DNA of 64,000 bases. Source: Prauserella shujinwangii (GTDB lineage Bacteria > Actinomycetota > Actinomycetes > Mycobacteriales > Pseudonocardiaceae). Numbering within the stretch: position 1 is the stretch's first letter; every line of letters begins with the position of its first letter. Under the pieces are notes generated by a model. That model was not told the origin of the DNA, ran no database searches, and saw only the letters and a program-made list of their open reading frames with translations. Location: assembly GCF_003001955.1 (NCBI RefSeq), contig NZ_PVNH01000010.1, positions 186,001-250,000 of the forward strand, written 5' to 3'. Below, in pieces: positions 1 to 8,461 of the stretch. Made by a program: the position numbers and the translations under genes.

Positions 1-553
1 GGAACAGCGCCGCCATCGTGTCGGCGTCGTAGTTGGACTCGTAGCCGAACCGCCCGGTGGCGTTGTGGTCGAAGTAGATGTCGGGGTACTCGTCGTCGAC
101 GCGGTAGGCGGCACCGCCCGCGAGCAGTTTCGCGATCACCTCGACGATCTCCGGGATGGTCTCCACCGCGCCCACGAACTCGCGGGGAGGCAGCACCCGC
201 AGCGCCTCCATGTCCTCCCGGAACAGCGCGGTCTCGCGCATGCCGAGGACGATCCAGTCGTCCTGGTCGCGTTCGGCCCGTTCCAGCAGCGGGTCGTCGA
301 TGTCGGTGACGTTCTGCACGTAGTGCACCTCGTGGCCCGCGTCCAGCCACTGCCGGTAGACCAGGTCGAACGCCAGGTAGGTGGCCGCGTGGCCGAGGTG
401 CGTGGCGTCGTACGGGGTGATGCCGCAGACGTACATCCTGGCGAGCCTGCCGGGGGCGGTCGGTCGCAGCTGTCCCGTCGCGGTGTCGTGCAACCGCAGG
501 GGGCGCGGTGTTCCGGGGACTCTGGGCACGGCGACCGGGGACCACGTCTGCAT
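1..553 (-). CDS. mshC: Mycothiol ligase MshC, 3' end cut by the window
   Basis: The visible 184 codons encode the N-terminal catalytic part of cysteine--1-D-myo-inosityl 2-amino-2-deoxy-glucopyranoside ligase, which joins cysteine to GlcN-Ins in cytosolic mycothiol synthesis. The class I aminoacyl-tRNA-synthetase-like nucleotide motif is seen in [12 protein letters not shown] (HIGH-type HLGH) near residue 45, followed by [15 protein letters not shown], typical of the CysS/MshC family. The N-terminus [14 protein letters not shown] is the usual MshC start rather than that of CysS. The ATG at 553 lies 9 nt after the stop of the upstream TetR gene, so the two may be cotranscribed. The KMSKS loop and the C-terminus are outside the window. 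Confidence 0.93.
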   Translation of the reverse strand, partial: MQTWSPVAVPRVPGTPRPLRLHDTATGQLRPTAPGRLARMYVCGITPYDATHLGHAATYLAFDLVYRQWLDAGHEVHYVQNVTDIDDPLLERAERDQDDWIVLGMRETALFREDMEALRVLPPREFVGAVETIPEIVEVIAKLLAGGAAYRVDDEYPDIYFDHNATGRFGYESNYDADTMAALF

Positions 554-562
554 ACCCCCAGC

Positions 563-1174
563 CTAAGTGGACGGCTCGCCCGCCTTCCCGGCCGGTGGGA
601 TCGACGCCGACCACAACGCGGCGAGCCCGGCGGTCAGCTCCTCGGCGGTGGGCGCGCCGTGCGGGTCGAGCAGCCACTGCACCGACAGCCCGTCGCAGAT
701 GGCGATGACGAAGCTGGCCACGGCGAGGCATCGCGGATCGTCGGGGCGGGTGCCGTCGCCGAGGGACTCGGCCACGAGCCCGGCCACCCGCGTGCGGCAG
801 CGGCGGTACTGCTCCGCGAACTGCTCGCGGAGCGTGGGCATCCGCTCCGCCTGCGCCAGGGCCTCGACGTAGGACAGCAGCAGCGCCCGCTTGCCCGCCA
901 GGCTGTTGAGCATGGCCGCCCACGTCACGGCGCCGCGCTCCAGCGGGGACGCGGTCGGGTCGGCCATGGCGATCTCGGCCAGCTGCTCGGTCCACTCCTC
1001 GAAGACCTCGCCGATCGCCTCGTTGAGCAGCCCGGCCTTCGACCCGAAGTGGTAACCGATCGACGCGAGGTTGGTACCCGACGCCGCGACCAGGTCGCGC
1101 GCGGTGATGTGCGCGTAGCCCCTGTCCTCCAGCAGCCGCCGCGCGGCCGCGAGCAGGTCTTCCCGATGGCCCAC
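563..1174 (-). CDS. TetR family regulator, divergent from the P450 gene
   Basis: A 203-residue TetR-type repressor. The N-terminal helix-turn-helix spans about residues 5-52 (AARRLLEDRGYAHITARDL, then IGYHFGSKAGLL, the classic recognition-helix end). The C-terminal ligand domain has no recognisable subclass signature. It is transcribed away from the P450 gene at 1255 with 80 bp between starts. That gap carries a perfect inverted repeat lying between good -35 and -10 boxes, so self-control and P450 control are inferred. Downstream, mshC follows after 9 nt on the same strand. The ligand is unknown, possibly the P450 substrate. Confidence 0.88.
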   Translation of the reverse strand: MGHREDLLAAARRLLEDRGYAHITARDLVAASGTNLASIGYHFGSKAGLLNEAIGEVFEEWTEQLAEIAMADPTASPLERGAVTWAAMLNSLAGKRALLLSYVEALAQAERMPTLREQFAEQYRRCRTRVAGLVAESLGDGTRPDDPRCLAVASFVIAICDGLSVQWLLDPHGAPTAEELTAGLAALWSASIPPAGKAGEPST

Positions 1175-1192
1175 GCACCCAGCGTAACCCCC

Positions 1193-1221
1193 TGGACAGG
1201 CGATCTATACGGGCGTATAAA
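1193..1221 (+). promoter_or_regulatory. P450 promoter (TGGACA-17-TATAAA) with embedded operator
   Basis: The -35 box TGGACA is at 1193-1198 and the -10 box TATAAA at 1216-1221, with a 17-nt spacer, predicting a start near 1228 and a leader of about 27 nt. The perfect inverted repeat TATACG-GG-CGTATA (1206-1219) covers the spacer end and most of the -10 box, where a TetR dimer would block polymerase. Read on the minus strand, the same repeat supplies a TATAGA -10-like hexamer for the regulator gene. The boxes and repeat are seen directly; repressor binding is inferred. Confidence 0.72.
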
Positions 1222-1254
1222 ACGGACGTGTAGCCCCCGCGCCGAGGAGCCACG

Positions 1255-2604
1255 ATGACGACCGACACGAGCCAGCCCGCCGCCGTCCGGACCGAGGACC
1301 TGGTCGCCACGGAACCACCGCCGGGCCCGCGCCTGCCGCTGGCGCTGCAGACCGTGCTGTTCGGATCCTTCCGGCACCGCTGGCTGCCCCGGCTGCGCCG
1401 TCGCTACGGCGACGTCGTCCGGTTGCGGATCTACCCGGAGCGCTCGGTCGTCTCGCTGTCCGACGTGGAGCACATCCGCGCGGTGTTCGCCGGTCCCGCC
1501 TCGGTGTTCCACGCGGGCGAGGGCAACATCATCCTCAAGCCGGCGATGGGCGAACATTCCGTGCTGCTCACCGACGAGGACGTGCATCTGCGTGCCCGCA
1601 AGCTGCTGATGCCCGCGTTCAACGGCGCGGCCCTGCGCGGCTACCGCGACCTCGTCACCGGGCTCGCCACGGCGGAGGTCGAGCGCTGGCCCGAGGGCAG
1701 GGCGTTCTCCTCGCACGCGCGCATGCAGTCGCTCACGCTCGAGGTGATCCTGCGCGTCGTGTTCGGCGTCGGCGAGGGTCCCCGGCTGGACGAGCTGCGC
1801 ACCCTGCTGTCCCGGATCGTCGACGTCGGCCCGGTCGACCTCATCGGCTGGCACAACCCCGGACTGCAGCGCTACGGGCCGTGGCGGCGCTACGCGCTCG
1901 CGCAGCGCCGCGTCGACGAGCTGCTGTACGCCGAGATCGCCGACCGCCGCCGCGCGACCGACCTGGACTCCCGGCAGGACGTGCTGTCCCGCCTGCTCAC
2001 GGTGCCCGGCGAGGACGACCGGCTCTCCGACGCCGAGCTGCGCGACCAGCTGGTCACGCTGCTGCTGGCCGGGCACGAGACCACCGCGACGGCACTGGCG
2101 TGGGCGTTCCACGAGCTGGCCCGCGATCCCGCGGTGCTCACCGCCGCCACCCGGGCCGCCGACGAGGGCGACGAAAAGTACCTGGAGGCGGTGGCGAAGG
2201 AGGCCATGCGGCTGCACCCGGTGATCTCCGAGGTGGCCCGCAAGCTCACCCGCGACGTCGAGATCGGCGGATACCGGATTCCCGCCGGGCACACCGTCAT
2301 GCCCTCGATCGCCCTCGTGCACGCCGATCCCGGCCACCACGGGGACCCGGCGCGGTTCCGGCCGGAACGGTTCCTCGACGGCGGGCCGCCGGCCGGAACC
2401 TGGCTGCCCTTCGGCGGCGGCGTGCGCCGCTGTCTCGGCGCGGGCTTCTCGCTGCTGGAGTCGACGATCGTGCTGCGGGCCGTGCTGTCCCGCTTCCACC
2501 TCGCGCCGGACCGGCCCCGGCCCGAACCGGTCCGCGCGCGCAACATCACGATGGTGCCCGGCCGCGGAGCCCGCCTCGTCGTCACCGCGCGCCACCAACC
2601 GTAA
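1255..2604 (+). CDS. Cytochrome P450
   Basis: A 449-residue soluble bacterial P450 monooxygenase. The I-helix oxygen-activation motif AGHETT is near residues 271-276, the K-helix ExxR (EAMR) near 316-319, and the heme-thiolate loop FGGGVRRCLG has Cys near 393. The N-terminus PPGPRLPLALQT resembles the mycobacterial CYP135/CYP138-like group more than the antibiotic-tailoring CYP107 types; that comparison is from memory. No ferredoxin or ferredoxin reductase gene is adjacent, so redox partners must come from elsewhere. It is probably controlled by the divergent TetR through the operator at 1206-1219. Substrate unknown. Confidence 0.94.
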   Translation: MTTDTSQPAAVRTEDLVATEPPPGPRLPLALQTVLFGSFRHRWLPRLRRRYGDVVRLRIYPERSVVSLSDVEHIRAVFAGPASVFHAGEGNIILKPAMGEHSVLLTDEDVHLRARKLLMPAFNGAALRGYRDLVTGLATAEVERWPEGRAFSSHARMQSLTLEVILRVVFGVGEGPRLDELRTLLSRIVDVGPVDLIGWHNPGLQRYGPWRRYALAQRRVDELLYAEIADRRRATDLDSRQDVLSRLLTVPGEDDRLSDAELRDQLVTLLLAGHETTATALAWAFHELARDPAVLTAATRAADEGDEKYLEAVAKEAMRLHPVISEVARKLTRDVEIGGYRIPAGHTVMPSIALVHADPGHHGDPARFRPERFLDGGPPAGTWLPFGGGVRRCLGAGFSLLESTIVLRAVLSRFHLAPDRPRPEPVRARNITMVPGRGARLVVTARHQP

Positions 2605-2615
2605 TCCGATAGCAA

Positions 2616-2631
2616 TGTGATCTGGGTTACA
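2616..2631 (+). promoter_or_regulatory. CRP-like site TGTGA-N6-TTACA upstream of the protease gene
   Basis: The sequence TGTGATCTGGGTTACA matches the actinobacterial CRP/GlxR consensus TGTGA-N6-TCACA at nine of ten defined positions. It lies 12 nt after the P450 stop and 66 nt before the protease start, so it can only serve the protease gene. Binding is inferred. Confidence 0.45.
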
Positions 2632-2696
2632 TCCGACCGCCGTCGCGCGATCGTGGACGTGGGTCCCACTCCGCTCGACGAAGGAAGGTGGCGGTC

Positions 2697-3878
2697 ATGA
2701 CCACGCCGACGGACGGCACGACCGGACGGTATCTGGTACTGCTCGACGAGGACTCGGCGGCAGCCGGGGTCCGCACGATGCAGCGCGTCGCCGGGCTGCA
2801 CACGGCGAGCACCGCGGACCTCATCGGGCCGGGCGCGGCAGGCCTGCTCGGCCATTCGGCGGGCATCGTGCTGCACGAGCTCGGCGTCGCCGTGGTGACG
2901 GCGGCCCCCGACCAGGCGGACGCGCTGGGCCGCGCCTGCGCCGAACCCGGCCCGGTCACGATGGTCGAGCCGGAGCGCACCGTGCACGCCTACGCCGCAC
3001 CCACCGTGCAGCCCGGCGAGACCGCGGACGAGACGGCGTTCACCTGGGGGCTGCGCGCCGTCGGCGCGGACACGAGCACCGCGACCGGAATCGGCGTCCG
3101 GGTCGCCGTGCTCGACACCGGGATGACCCTCGACCATCCCGACTTCGCCGACCGCACACTCGTCACCGCCTCGTTTGTCGACGGCGAGGAGGTCGACGAC
3201 GGCCACGGGCACGGCACGCACTGCATCGGCACCGCGTGCGGGCCGCGCGCGCCCGAGTCCGGTCCGGGGTACGGCGTGGCGCCCGAGGCCGAGATCTTCG
3301 CGGGCAAGGTGCTCAGCGACGCGGGATCGGGCACCGACGGCGGCATCCTCTCCGGGATCTCGTGGGCGGTGAGCAACCACTGCGCCGTGGTCTCGATGTC
3401 GCTGGGCGCGGCCACCCGGGCCGGCGATCCGCACTCGCGGATCTTCGAGGAGATCGCACGCCGGGCCCTGCGCCGCGGCACGCTCGTCATCGCGGCGGCG
3501 GGCAACGAGAGCAGGCGCTCGGCCGGGCACGTCGCGCCGGTCGGGCACCCCGCGAACTGCCCGTCGATCATGGCCGTCGGCGCGATCGACGAGCACCGCG
3601 CGATCGCGGACTTCTCCTGCGGCTCCGTCGACCCGGACGGTGCGGTGGACATCGCGGGCCCCGGGGTCGGGGTGTACTCCAGCTGGCCGCTGCCCGAGCG
3701 TTACCACACCATCAGCGGCACCAGCATGGCCACGCCCCACGTCGCCGGGGTGGCCGCGCTGCTCGCCCAGCACCACGGGGCACGGGCGTGGGAGCTGTGG
3801 GCCCGGCTCGGCCAGTCCGCGCTGCGCCTGCCTTTGCCGTCGGCCGATGTGGGGGCAGGATTGGTGCGAGCGCCCTGA
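2697..3878 (+). CDS. Subtilisin-like (S8) serine protease, no signal peptide
   Basis: A protease of about 393 residues. The catalytic triad is visible: Asp near 140 in VAVLDTGM, His near 172 in GHGHGTHC, and Ser near 343 in SGTSMATPHVAG. The first ~100 residues have an I9-propeptide-like look (strands around RYLVLLDED, then VLHELGVAVV and a VEPERTVHA end). No secretion signal or transmembrane segment is seen, so it is either intracellular or exported by another route. ATG 2697 is preferred over the in-frame GTG 2688 because AAGGAAGG (2681-2688) gives normal spacing to the ATG. The next gene, 18 nt downstream, encodes a small inhibitor-like protein. Confidence 0.9.
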   Translation: MTTPTDGTTGRYLVLLDEDSAAAGVRTMQRVAGLHTASTADLIGPGAAGLLGHSAGIVLHELGVAVVTAAPDQADALGRACAEPGPVTMVEPERTVHAYAAPTVQPGETADETAFTWGLRAVGADTSTATGIGVRVAVLDTGMTLDHPDFADRTLVTASFVDGEEVDDGHGHGTHCIGTACGPRAPESGPGYGVAPEAEIFAGKVLSDAGSGTDGGILSGISWAVSNHCAVVSMSLGAATRAGDPHSRIFEEIARRALRRGTLVIAAAGNESRRSAGHVAPVGHPANCPSIMAVGAIDEHRAIADFSCGSVDPDGAVDIAGPGVGVYSSWPLPERYHTISGTSMATPHVAGVAALLAQHHGARAWELWARLGQSALRLPLPSADVGAGLVRAP

Positions 3879-3896
3879 CCCGGACGGGAGGCTGCC

Positions 3897-4124
3897 GTGG
3901 ATCGCGCTGCGGATCGCAAGGTGGTGGTGCTGATCTCCGAGCCCGCCCTGCACGATGTCGAGGACGTCGTGTCCCGCCTCAAGCAGGCCGGGATGGCGGT
4001 GGACGCGGTCCAGGCGGTCCTCGGCACGGTCACCGGTTCCGCGCCCGCCGACGTGGTCGCCGGCCTGCGCGCGGTGCCGGGCGTGCTCGACGTCGAGCTG
4101 CAGCGCGACCTCGGCACCCGCTGA
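3897..4124 (+). CDS. Small protein with an inhibitor I9 / propeptide-like pattern
   Basis: A 75-residue protein starting at GTG 3897 behind GGGAGG (3888-3893). Its predicted order is strand (KVVVLIS), helix (DVEDVVSRLKQAG), strand pair (MAVDAVQAVLGTVTG), helix (ADVVAGLRAVPG) and strand (LDVELQRDL). This matches the beta-alpha-beta-beta-alpha-beta fold and the ending typical of I9 subtilisin propeptides and fungal stand-alone I9 inhibitors. It lies 18 nt after the S8 protease gene, suggesting one transcript and a role as inhibitor or trans-acting folding helper. Similar small actinomycete proteins are sometimes labelled ketohydroxyglutarate aldolase, which its length cannot support. Function is inferred from pattern only. 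Confidence 0.65.
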   Translation: MDRAADRKVVVLISEPALHDVEDVVSRLKQAGMAVDAVQAVLGTVTGSAPADVVAGLRAVPGVLDVELQRDLGTR

Positions 4125-4127
4125 GCG

Positions 4128-6089
4128 TCACGCCCGGCGGGTCCGCAGGTAGTCGCCCACCACGGCGGCACCGAGCCCGTCGGGATCCGGTGCCAGCACC
4201 CGGCCGCCCGACCGCCGCGCCAGCAGGTCGACGAACGCGGTGAGCCGCGGGTCGTCACCGAGCCGGAACACGGTCGTCGCCGCGCCGAGCCGCGCCAGAC
4301 GGTCCACTTCGGACAGCGTCTTGAGCAGCGTGCGGGGGCTGGGCGGATAGTCGAACTCGGCGGTGCCGTCCGGCTCCAGGTGTGCGGTCGGTTCGCCGTC
4401 GGTGACCAGCAGGACCACCGGCTGCGCGTCGGGATGCCTGCGCAGGTGCCTGCCGGCGAGCAGCAGCGCGTGGTGGGCGTTGGTGCCCTGCTCCCAGGTC
4501 CCCTCCATGCCCACCAGCTCGCCCAGCTCGAGGGGGGCCGCGTAGCGGCCGAACGTGATGAGCTGCAGCGCGTCGTTGCGGAACCGGGTGGAGATCAGCT
4601 GGTGCAGCGCCAGCGCGGTGCGCTTCATCGGCAGCCACCTGCCCTCGGCCACCATGGACCACGACGTGTCGACGCACAGCGCCACCGCCGCGCGCGACCG
4701 GTGCTCGGTCTCGGCCACCTCGACGTCGGACACGTCGAGCCGGACGGCCCCGCCACCGCGGGACGCCGTCCGCAGCACCGCGTTGCGCACCGTCCGGGAC
4801 ACCGCCCACGGCTGGGTGTCGCCGAACCGCCACGGCCGGGTCGACCCGCTCGGCTCCCCCGCCGCGCCCGCGGCGGCCGTGTCCCGCTCCCCCGCCCTGC
4901 CGCGCAGCGTCCGCACGACGTCGGCGAGCGCGGTCTCGCCCAGCCTGCGCAGCGCCTTGGGCGACAGCCGCAGCGAACCGTCGGGCGCGCGTTCGAACAC
5001 GCCCTGCGCCCGCAGCTCCCGCTCCAGCTCCGCGAGCCTGCGCGCGTCGACCCCCGCGTCGGGGCCCAGCTGCCGCTCCAGCGCCTCCAGGTCGATGTCC
5101 TCCAACCGCGCCCCGGGGTAGGCCTGCGACAGCTGCTCGGCGAGCGCGTCCAGCTCGGCGAGGTCCGTCATCGCCTGGACGCCCTCGCCGAGGCCGAGCG
5201 GGTCGTCCCCGCGGAACCGGCCCGAGGACGTCCAGTCCTCCCCCGGGCGCAGCGAGCGCAACTGTGCGTCCAGTGTGGACAGTTGCTGGGCGAGCCGGGG
5301 ATCGCCGAACGCCTGCTGGGACAGCTCGGCGAGTTCCGCGCGCTGCTCGGCGGTCATCGAGTTGAGCATGCGCTGCGCGGCAGCCGAACGGGCGGCGAGC
5401 GCGTCGATCAGCTCGTCGACGTTCCGCGGGTTCTCCGGGAAGAACTCGCCGTGCCCGCGCATGAACGCGGCGAAGCGCTCGTCGACGTCGTCGGCGCCGC
5501 GCGCGTGGGCCGCCAGCAGCTCGTTGAGGTCGGCGAGCATCCGGTTGACCCGCTCGACGTCCTCGGGTGTGGTGGAGCGCAGCGCGTCCTTCATCCCCTC
5601 GAACCGGGACTCCAGCAGCTCCTGCCCGAGCAGCTCGCGGATCCGTTCGTAGTTCTCCCTGCCCTGCTCGGAGACCCACGGGTACTCGGCCAGCTCCCGC
5701 ACTGCGGCCGCGGTCCCCGGCGGGAGCGCGTCGAGCCTCGCCTCGGCGAACCGGGCGTCGTCGGACGGGTCGGGGAACAGCGCCGAGCGTTCCGCGGCGA
5801 GCGCCTCGTCGAGCAGCCGCCGCACCTCCCCGAGCGTGCCGTCGAGCCGGTGCCGCCGCTGGATCTCCGAGCGGCGCTGCCACAGCCGCCGGGTCAGCTC
5901 GTCCAGGCCCGCGGTGCGCGGGGTGCCGCGGCGCAGCAGCTCCTCCAGTGCCGAGCGCGGCGACGAGCCGGACATGACGTCCCGGCCGATCTCGTCCAGC
6001 GCGTCCCGCAGGTCCGCCGGCGGCGCGAGCGGGTCGGGACCCTCGTGCCACGGGCCGTAGGAGTACCGGTCCGCCGGTCCGCCGGTCAT
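4128..6089 (-). CDS. VWA-domain protein paired with an AAA+ ATPase
   Basis: A 653-residue cytosolic protein. The first two thirds are charged and helical. A von Willebrand A domain occupies roughly residues 460-640, with a MIDAS-type metal site in CVDTSWSM near 470 and a later LLVTDGEPT. The architecture resembles CoxE/BchD-like partners of MoxR/ChlI ATPases. Its ATG overlaps the stop of the upstream ATPase gene by 4 nt (ATGA), implying translational coupling. The 3' end faces the small gene ending at 4124. It probably assembles with the ATPase to remodel or load metal into an unknown target. No chelatase H subunit or cox genes are nearby. Confidence 0.85.
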   Translation of the reverse strand: MTGGPADRYSYGPWHEGPDPLAPPADLRDALDEIGRDVMSGSSPRSALEELLRRGTPRTAGLDELTRRLWQRRSEIQRRHRLDGTLGEVRRLLDEALAAERSALFPDPSDDARFAEARLDALPPGTAAAVRELAEYPWVSEQGRENYERIRELLGQELLESRFEGMKDALRSTTPEDVERVNRMLADLNELLAAHARGADDVDERFAAFMRGHGEFFPENPRNVDELIDALAARSAAAQRMLNSMTAEQRAELAELSQQAFGDPRLAQQLSTLDAQLRSLRPGEDWTSSGRFRGDDPLGLGEGVQAMTDLAELDALAEQLSQAYPGARLEDIDLEALERQLGPDAGVDARRLAELERELRAQGVFERAPDGSLRLSPKALRRLGETALADVVRTLRGRAGERDTAAAGAAGEPSGSTRPWRFGDTQPWAVSRTVRNAVLRTASRGGGAVRLDVSDVEVAETEHRSRAAVALCVDTSWSMVAEGRWLPMKRTALALHQLISTRFRNDALQLITFGRYAAPLELGELVGMEGTWEQGTNAHHALLLAGRHLRRHPDAQPVVLLVTDGEPTAHLEPDGTAEFDYPPSPRTLLKTLSEVDRLARLGAATTVFRLGDDPRLTAFVDLLARRSGGRVLAPDPDGLGAAVVGDYLRTRRA

Positions 6090-7498
6090 GGTCCGTACAC
6101 CGTGGTGTTGTCGTCGGCGTCCTTGGCGAGCTGCCGCGACAGGTACAGCGACTCGAGGGCGAGCTCGACCGCCGAGGCGATGCGGGCGGGCGGGTCGTCG
6201 GCGGACGCGCCCGCCCGCTGCGCCACCTCGTGCAGGACGGGCAGCTCCGGCAGCGCGGCCAGTACCTCCGTGCCGGGCACCCGCTCGCCGGTGGCGACGA
6301 GGTGCCCGTCGGCGACGGCGGTCGACAGCGGTCTGAGGTCGAGCCCGGCGAACCGCTCGCGGGCGGTCTCCGCGACGGCCCGGCGCAGCAGGTGCACCAG
6401 GTGCTCGGTCTCGCGGCCCTCCTCGCCCGGCTCGAACTCGACCTTGCCGCGCAGCACGGCGGGCACCGCGTCCAGGTCCACCGGCCGCGCCACCGCCGGT
6501 TTCTCACCGGTCAGGGCGGCCCGGCGCAGCGCCGCGGCCGCCACGGTCTCCGCGGCGGCGACGGCGAACCGGGCCGAGATGCCCGAGCGCTGGTCGACGA
6601 CGGCCGACTCGCGCAGGTTGCGGACGAACCGCGCGAGGATCTCCAGCAGCGGCTCGCCGACCTCGGCCACCAGGTCCGCCTCCTGCCGGACGACGTCCAC
6701 CTCGGCGGCGACGTCCAGCGGATAGTGGGTGCGGATCTCGGCGCCGAACCGGTCCTTCAGCGGGGTGATGATCCGGCCGCGGTTGGTGTAGTCCTCCGGG
6801 TTCGCCGTGGCGACGAGCAGGACGTCCAGCGGCAGCCGCAGGGTGTAACCGCGGACCTGGATGTCGCGCTCCTCCATGACGTTGAGCAGCGCCACCTGGA
6901 TGCGCTCAGCGAGGTCCGGCAGCTCGTTGATGGCGACGATGCCGCGGTGCGCGCGGGGCACCAGGCCGAAGTGGATCGTCTCCGGGTCGCCGAGGCTGCG
7001 GCCCTCCGCGACCTTCACCGGGTCGACGTCCCCGATCAGGTCGCCCACCGAGGTGTCCGGGGTGGCGAGCTTCTCGGTGTACCGCTGGTCGCGGTGCAGC
7101 CACGCGACCGGGAGGTCGTCGCCGAGCTCGGCGGCGCGGCGCCGGGACACCGGCGTGACCGGCGCGAGCGGGTGCTCCGCCAGCTCGGAGCCCTCGATCA
7201 CGGGGGTCCACTCGTCGAGCAGCCCGCCGAGCGTGCGCAGCAGGCGGGTCTTGCCCTGGCCGCGCTCACCGAGCAGGACGACGTCGTGCCCGGCGAGCAG
7301 GGCGCGTTCGAGCTGGGGCAGCACGGTGCGGGAGAAGCCCACGATGCCGGGCCACGGCTCGCGCCCCGCACGCAGGGCGGCGAGCAGGTTGTCGTGGATC
7401 TCGGCCTTCACGCCGCGCGGCCGGTGTCCCGCGGCGCGCAGCGCGCCCGCGGTGCGGGGAAGATCGGCGGGCGGGGCCGGGGGTACGGACACTGTCAC
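6086..7498 (-). CDS. MoxR/ChlI-type AAA+ ATPase
   Basis: About 470 residues. The Walker A motif GERGQGKTR is near residues 76-84, a Walker B-like segment IVAINELPDL near 185, and a sensor/arginine-finger region follows at VATANPEDYTNRG and LKDRFGAEI. It resembles magnesium-chelatase subunit I and MoxR ATPases. The start is one of two GTGs (7498 or 7492); the frame stays open upstream through the shadow of the opposite gene, so homologue length sets this choice. It is the first gene of a two-gene operon with the VWA protein. A second, separate MoxR operon lies at 15363-18383. Confidence 0.85.
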   Translation of the reverse strand: MTVSVPPAPPADLPRTAGALRAAGHRPRGVKAEIHDNLLAALRAGREPWPGIVGFSRTVLPQLERALLAGHDVVLLGERGQGKTRLLRTLGGLLDEWTPVIEGSELAEHPLAPVTPVSRRRAAELGDDLPVAWLHRDQRYTEKLATPDTSVGDLIGDVDPVKVAEGRSLGDPETIHFGLVPRAHRGIVAINELPDLAERIQVALLNVMEERDIQVRGYTLRLPLDVLLVATANPEDYTNRGRIITPLKDRFGAEIRTHYPLDVAAEVDVVRQEADLVAEVGEPLLEILARFVRNLRESAVVDQRSGISARFAVAAAETVAAAALRRAALTGEKPAVARPVDLDAVPAVLRGKVEFEPGEEGRETEHLVHLLRRAVAETARERFAGLDLRPLSTAVADGHLVATGERVPGTEVLAALPELPVLHEVAQRAGASADDPPARIASAVELALESLYLSRQLAKDADDNTTVYGP

Positions 7499-7606
7499 CG
7501 TTCCGACGCTACTTGCGGTTCCGGCCGCCGTCGACGTGGAGCGACTCCAGCCGCCGGGGATCGAGGGTGGCCGGGGCGGGGAGGGCGCACGGTACGCTGG
7601 AGCGCC

Positions 7607-8401
7607 GTGTGCTGTCCGAGTGCGACCCTGGCCGTCTGGTGCTCGGCGTGGCTGCACGGTGCCGCCGCGTCGGACGACGCCCTCGACGCGCTGCGCGCGT
7701 GGGGCGAGGCCCATGAGGTGGTGGCCGCCGACACCGGCACCGCCGAGGCGTTCGACATCCCGGTGACCGGTGCCGTCCCGGCGACGCCGGGCCAGCTGCT
7801 GCCCGCCCTGCGCAGGCTCGGTGTGTCCACCGCACGGCTGCTGCTCCCGGTGCCCGGGGACGTGCGCGGGCTCGGCGGGGCCGGCCCGTTCGGCAAGGCC
7901 GCGCTGCGGTCCGGGGAGGCGGTCCTGCTGCCCGAGACCGGCTACGGCCTCGTGCCGCAGGCGATCGCCGAGGGGCTGGTGCGGTGGACGGTGTTCGGCG
8001 TGCCCGGAGGGCCCGAGCCGGAGTACGTCGGCCTGGCCGAGGCCGAGCACGGGCTCACCGACGCGATCCGGGACAGCGCGGGCGCGCTGCAGGCACTCGA
8101 CGTGGCCAGCGACCGGCCGGGCGTGCGGGCCGAACTGTCCGCCACGCTGCGGGCGCGACCCCGCCCGGATTGGCCCTCCGGGATGCCCGGGCGTGCCCTG
8201 CGCGTACTGCAGCGGGCGGAGGAGGTCGGCGCGATCCTGGCGCTCGCCAGCGCCGACGAGCCCGGCGGCGCGCTGTCGGCGTCGGCGGCCACCCGCAGGG
8301 CCGACGCGCTGCGGCCGCTGGCCGACGCCGTGCGGACGGCCCGCCGCGCCGCCGTCGACGAGGCGGTCCGGGCCTTCGCGGACCAGGCCGCCCCGTCCTG
8401 A
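7607..8401 (+). CDS. Conserved hypothetical protein, Ala/Leu-rich
   Basis: A 264-residue protein starting at GTG 7607 (MCCPSATLAVWCSAWLHG). No catalytic motif is recognised. The N-terminal half alternates strands and helices (ALRAWGEAHEVVAADTG, LPALRRLGVSTARLLLPVPGD), and the C-terminal third is helical and charged. It diverges from the ATPase/VWA operon, with starts about 110 bp apart, and converges on hemH. Coding is supported by strong third-position GC and the lack of an alternative frame. Function unknown. Confidence 0.72.
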   Translation: MCCPSATLAVWCSAWLHGAAASDDALDALRAWGEAHEVVAADTGTAEAFDIPVTGAVPATPGQLLPALRRLGVSTARLLLPVPGDVRGLGGAGPFGKAALRSGEAVLLPETGYGLVPQAIAEGLVRWTVFGVPGGPEPEYVGLAEAEHGLTDAIRDSAGALQALDVASDRPGVRAELSATLRARPRPDWPSGMPGRALRVLQRAEEVGAILALASADEPGGALSASAATRRADALRPLADAVRTARRAAVDEAVRAFADQAAPS

Positions 8402-8431
8402 GCCTCGTTTCCCCGGCACCGGCCGGGAGCG

Positions 8432-8457
8432 CGGACCGTGGGCCCCACCACGGTCCG
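8432..8457. terminator. Bidirectional hairpin between convergent genes
   Basis: The arms CGGACCGTGG (8432-8441) and CCACGGTCCG (8448-8457) pair perfectly around a 6-nt loop. The hairpin lies between the hypothetical gene ending at 8401 and hemH ending at 8462. It has no T-run, as is usual in high-GC actinomycetes. Confidence 0.6.
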
Positions 8458-8461
8458 GCGC

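Noticed and set aside
65-1258. Long plus-strand reading frame opposite mshC and the TetR gene
   Set aside because: It is the antisense shadow of two recognisable genes, with no protein-like composition (Arg/Gly/His rich).
1890-3953. 687-codon minus-strand frame opposite the P450 and protease genes
   Set aside because: Both opposite genes have intact catalytic motifs; this frame is low-complexity Arg/Ala sequence typical of high-GC shadows.
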